DNA of 8,302 bases from an uncultured Bacillota bacterium (lineage in GTDB: Bacteria > Bacillota_I > Bacilli_A > RFN20 > CAG-631), in the NCBI GenBank assembly GCA_905197115.1, contig CAJJXN010000063.1, positions 1 through 8,302 of the forward strand, read 5' to 3'. Each line of letters begins with the position of its first letter. Positions within the stretch are counted from its first letter, which is position 1. The translations under genes were made by a program, and so were the position numbers. The notes below the pieces were generated by a model. The model worked only from the letters and a program-made list of their open reading frames with translations, was not told the DNA's origin and did no database searches. This document shows, piece by piece, positions 6,329-8,302 of this stretch.

Positions 6329-7034
6329 AATATAATTGTTCAAAACTATCGTAGTGATCAGCTGTATAGTATATTGTATCTTCAATTAAACTATAAACAA
6401 TTCGATAGGCGTTTCGACTTCCACCTTTGTAATCAATATCACATTCATAATAAGTACCATTAGGCAAATGTCCTTCTTTATTATAAAAGCGGTCTCCTCC
6501 AATACTTTTGCCATCTAATTCAGGGAACTTCCATAAACTACCGCTTTTCCAACCATATTGATTCGCTTGTGACTTTGTAACGAAATTACCTGGTAATGAA
6601 TCATATAAGAAAATATGTAAAGCTACTTCATATTTTGAAGAATAATTTTGTTTTTCTTTTACTAAATTATATATTTCACTTACACTATTTTCTAATTTTG
6701 TGTAATTTTCTACTTGTACTTTTTCATCTTCACTTAAATTCGTATAAGCTTCTTGCACCGCAAAAATTTCTTTAACAATTTCATTATTAATGGAAGGATT
6801 TGGCAAACCAGCTATCAATTGGTTTACTTTTTCTACTTCTTGATTATCAGGAGGCGTAATCGTTGAATTAGATGAAGAAGATAAATTATTAGACGAACTA
6901 CTTGAATCAGATAAAATTGGACTCGTATTGGATGTAGCACTTCCATCAATATCTTCTAATAAATAATCACACGAAGTCACCATTAAACTTCCTATTAATA
7001 ATAAAGAACTTTGAATCATCTTTTTAATTTTCAT
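6327..7034 (-). CDS. Membrane-anchored lipoprotein with a C-terminal barnase-type ribonuclease domain
   Basis: Predicted extracellular, guanine-preferring RNA endonuclease tethered by lipid. With the ATG at 7034 it has 235 residues. Residues 1-21 are a lipoprotein signal (Lys-rich start, hydrophobic core, lipobox VTSC, C22). Residues 32-62 are a Ser/Asn/Thr-rich linker. Residues 66-130 are helical, with a VNQLIAGLP...AYTNLSEDEKVQVENYTKL pattern common in Gram-positive surface proteins. Residues 133-235 match barnase along their length: LPGNFVTKSQA (K154 = K27), GKSIGGDRFYNKEG (guanine loop, E187 = E60, K186 in place of R59), YECDIDY (E197 = E73, general base), SRNAYRI (R207 = R83, R211 = R87) and TADHYDSF (H227 = H102, general acid). 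Spacings 197-207-211 equal barnase; the last interval is one longer. No barstar gene is in the window, in line with an enzyme active outside the cell. The ATG is 5 bases after the permease TGA; a GTG at 7043 overlaps that stop but is too close to the GAGG site. Confidence 0.88.
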   Translation of the reverse strand: MKIKKMIQSSLLLIGSLMVTSCDYLLEDIDGSATSNTSPILSDSSSSSNNLSSSSNSTITPPDNQEVEKVNQLIAGLPNPSINNEIVKEIFAVQEAYTNLSEDEKVQVENYTKLENSVSEIYNLVKEKQNYSSKYEVALHIFLYDSLPGNFVTKSQANQYGWKSGSLWKFPELDGKSIGGDRFYNKEGHLPNGTYYECDIDYKGGSRNAYRIVYSLIEDTIYYTADHYDSFEQLY

Positions 7035-7039
7035 TTTTT

Positions 7040-8302
7040 TCACCTCAAAACAATTGCTTCTAATATAAAATCTAAAATAAAGAATAACGAAATCCCATAA
7101 ACAAATGGATGTACTTCTTTACCTCGATGTGCAAATAGCATCATTAAACTATACACTATCAAGCCCATTCCTAAACCTATAGATATAGAATAACATAAAA
7201 TCATCATAATGACGATGACAAATGTTGTAAAAACAATAATTTTATCATTCCAATCAATCTCTTTTAAATTTGTAAACATCATCGCTCCGACAGCTACAAG
7301 TCCTAAAGAAGTAATTGGCGTTAACCCATTTACTGGCATAAATATGCTAAACGCAGGAAAAATTAATAAAGTCAAAGCAAATAATATTCCAGTAAAAGTA
7401 GATGATAAACCTGTTTTCGCACCACTTTCAACACCAATTGTACTTTCTGCAAAACTTGTAATTGTTGTTGTTCCTAACATTCCACATAAAACGCCACCAC
7501 TTGCATCGGCAATCATTGCCTTTTTACCATTTTTTAAGTGTCCTTGTTCATCTAATAAATGAGCATCTTTCCCCACAGCAAATAAAGTGGCTGTGGTATC
7601 AAACAATTGCACAAATACTAAAGAAAACATGATAGCATACGATTCAAAACGAGTTAGCACTTTCAAATTAGAAACTTTAAAACATTGCATAAAAGTATAT
7701 TTAATATCCGTAATACTTCCCATATCTGATTTAGAAAAAGTTGGCATTCCACTTATGTTAAATAGACCTAAAATTAATCCTAAAATCATAACTACTGCCA
7801 TCGAAATAATAATAGCTAATCGTTGTAAAGCTTTATTTTTACAAGTTAATAAAATTAAAACAAGTATTATGCCAAATAAAGCTAATAAAACTGTAGGATT
7901 GCTTAAATCACCAAGCTGAACAAATGTTCCTTCTGAAGCGACAACAATGCCACCCATCTTTAATCCAACAAAACATATAAAAGCTCCTAATCCTACACTT
8001 ATTGCACATTTAATACTTTTGGGTATTGCATTGATTATCTTTATTCTTAAAGGAGTTAACGTGATAATTAAAAAGATGACTCCTGAAAAAAAGATTAATG
8101 TCAAAGCTTCTGCCCATGTGTACCCAAGGGTTCCACAAACCGTATAAGCCACAAAAGCGCTCATCCCCATTCCAGCACTCAAAGTGATAGGATAATTTGC
8201 AAACAAGCCCATTAATAATGTACAAAAAGCACTACATATAGCGGTAGCAGTAAAAATAGCACCACTACTCATTCCTGTTTTAGACAAAACATTTGTCGTA
8301 AC
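7040..8302 (-). CDS. Purine-base permease, NCS2 family, AzgA/PbuG type (N-terminus outside window)
   Basis: Integral membrane carrier that probably imports hypoxanthine, guanine or adenine with a cation. The frame stays open to the window edge, reading VTTNVLSKTGMSSGAIF at its start, so the TTG at 8287 is not a true start. Comparison with PbuG-type proteins suggests that about 45 N-terminal residues (the usual TTFxTMAYI helix) are missing. Family marks: LLMGLFANYPITLSAGMGMSAFVAYTV, INAIPKSIKCAISVGLGAFICFVGLK, the substrate-site stretch VQLFDTTATLFAVG (about 7575-7615), IADASGGVLCGMLGTTTITSFAES (Glu codon near 7447) and GAKTGLSSTFTG. In the usual LFDTxGTL motif the Gly is Ala here. About ten or more further hydrophobic helices are visible. 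It ends in TGA, 5 bases before the nuclease lipoprotein. Any promoter or purine riboswitch would lie beyond the window. The AzgA-like motifs favour purines over xanthine or uracil, but the exact base is an inference. Confidence 0.88.
   Translation of the reverse strand, partial: VTTNVLSKTGMSSGAIFTATAICSAFCTLLMGLFANYPITLSAGMGMSAFVAYTVCGTLGYTWAEALTLIFFSGVIFLIITLTPLRIKIINAIPKSIKCAISVGLGAFICFVGLKMGGIVVASEGTFVQLGDLSNPTVLLALFGIILVLILLTCKNKALQRLAIIISMAVVMILGLILGLFNISGMPTFSKSDMGSITDIKYTFMQCFKVSNLKVLTRFESYAIMFSLVFVQLFDTTATLFAVGKDAHLLDEQGHLKNGKKAMIADASGGVLCGMLGTTTITSFAESTIGVESGAKTGLSSTFTGILFALTLLIFPAFSIFMPVNGLTPITSLGLVAVGAMMFTNLKEIDWNDKIIVFTTFVIVIMMILCYSISIGLGMGLIVYSLMMLFAHRGKEVHPFVYGISLFFILDFILEAIVLR
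7041..7046 (-). promoter_or_regulatory. Ribosome binding site deciding the lipoprotein start
   Basis: Minus-strand GAGGTG lies within the last codon and stop of the permease gene. GAGG is 8 bases from the ATG at 7034, the right spacing, whereas the GTG at 7043 lies inside the site itself. Placement over the permease stop points to coupled translation. Confidence 0.7.

Noticed and set aside
7035..7043. GTG start for the lipoprotein overlapping the permease TGA
   Set aside because: The GAGG site is directly adjacent to or overlaps this GTG, which leaves no spacing; the ATG at 7034 has normal spacing.
7209..8147. Open frames on the plus strand opposite the permease
   Set aside because: They run antisense to a well-supported membrane protein, are Pro/Lys/Ile-rich with no family resemblance, and lack ribosome binding sites. 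They are by-products of AT-rich hydrophobic coding.
8285..8287. TTG as the permease start
   Set aside because: The frame continues upstream to the window edge with family-like residues, and the family has another helix before this point.

Overview
The window is a low-GC, gene-dense stretch of bacterial chromosome. Codons end mostly in A or T, Shine-Dalgarno sites are AGGAGG-like, TGA is used as a stop, and there is a lipoprotein signal with a Ser/Asn-rich linker. This suggests an anaerobic or fermentative low-GC member of the Bacillota (Erysipelotrichia or Bacilli-like, possibly near the Mollicutes). The assignment is by style only; nothing in the window fixes the genus.

Left half, plus strand. 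The window opens in the last 45 codons of a gene whose C-terminus resembles DUF885 proteins. After 16 bases comes an ATP-type phosphoenolpyruvate carboxykinase (PEPCK) with an altered active-site loop. Four tightly packed genes follow for a complete biotin-dependent, sodium-pumping oxaloacetate decarboxylase: carboxyltransferase (OadA), small membrane subunit (OadG-like), free-standing biotin carrier, and the OadB sodium channel/decarboxylase. An 11-bp hairpin with a T run at 5305-5337 ends the operon. Every base of OadB, OadA and carrier chemistry that can be checked by motif is present. No citrate lyase or citrate carrier is present, although such genes often accompany this pump. The likely oxaloacetate source is therefore PEPCK: PEP + CO2 + ADP gives oxaloacetate + ATP, and oxaloacetate then gives pyruvate + CO2 with Na+ export. 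The net result is the pyruvate kinase reaction with part of its wasted energy stored as a sodium gradient.

Right half, minus strand, read from the right edge. A purine-type NCS2/AzgA permease is cut by the window end. Its TGA lies 5 bases before the ATG of a lipoprotein that ends in a barnase-type ribonuclease domain with all four catalytic residues. A terminator overlaps the lipoprotein stop codon. A ribokinase follows after an 82-base gap and converges on the oad operon, sharing the bidirectional terminator. Taken together, the three genes look like an RNA-scavenging set: cut RNA outside the cell, import bases, phosphorylate ribose. No barstar-type inhibitor gene lies in the window.

There is no intergenic stretch above 300 bases, and no RNA gene, CRISPR array or insertion sequence was seen. 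Four annotated starts (oadA, ribokinase, lipoprotein, permease) need care and are argued in the entries.
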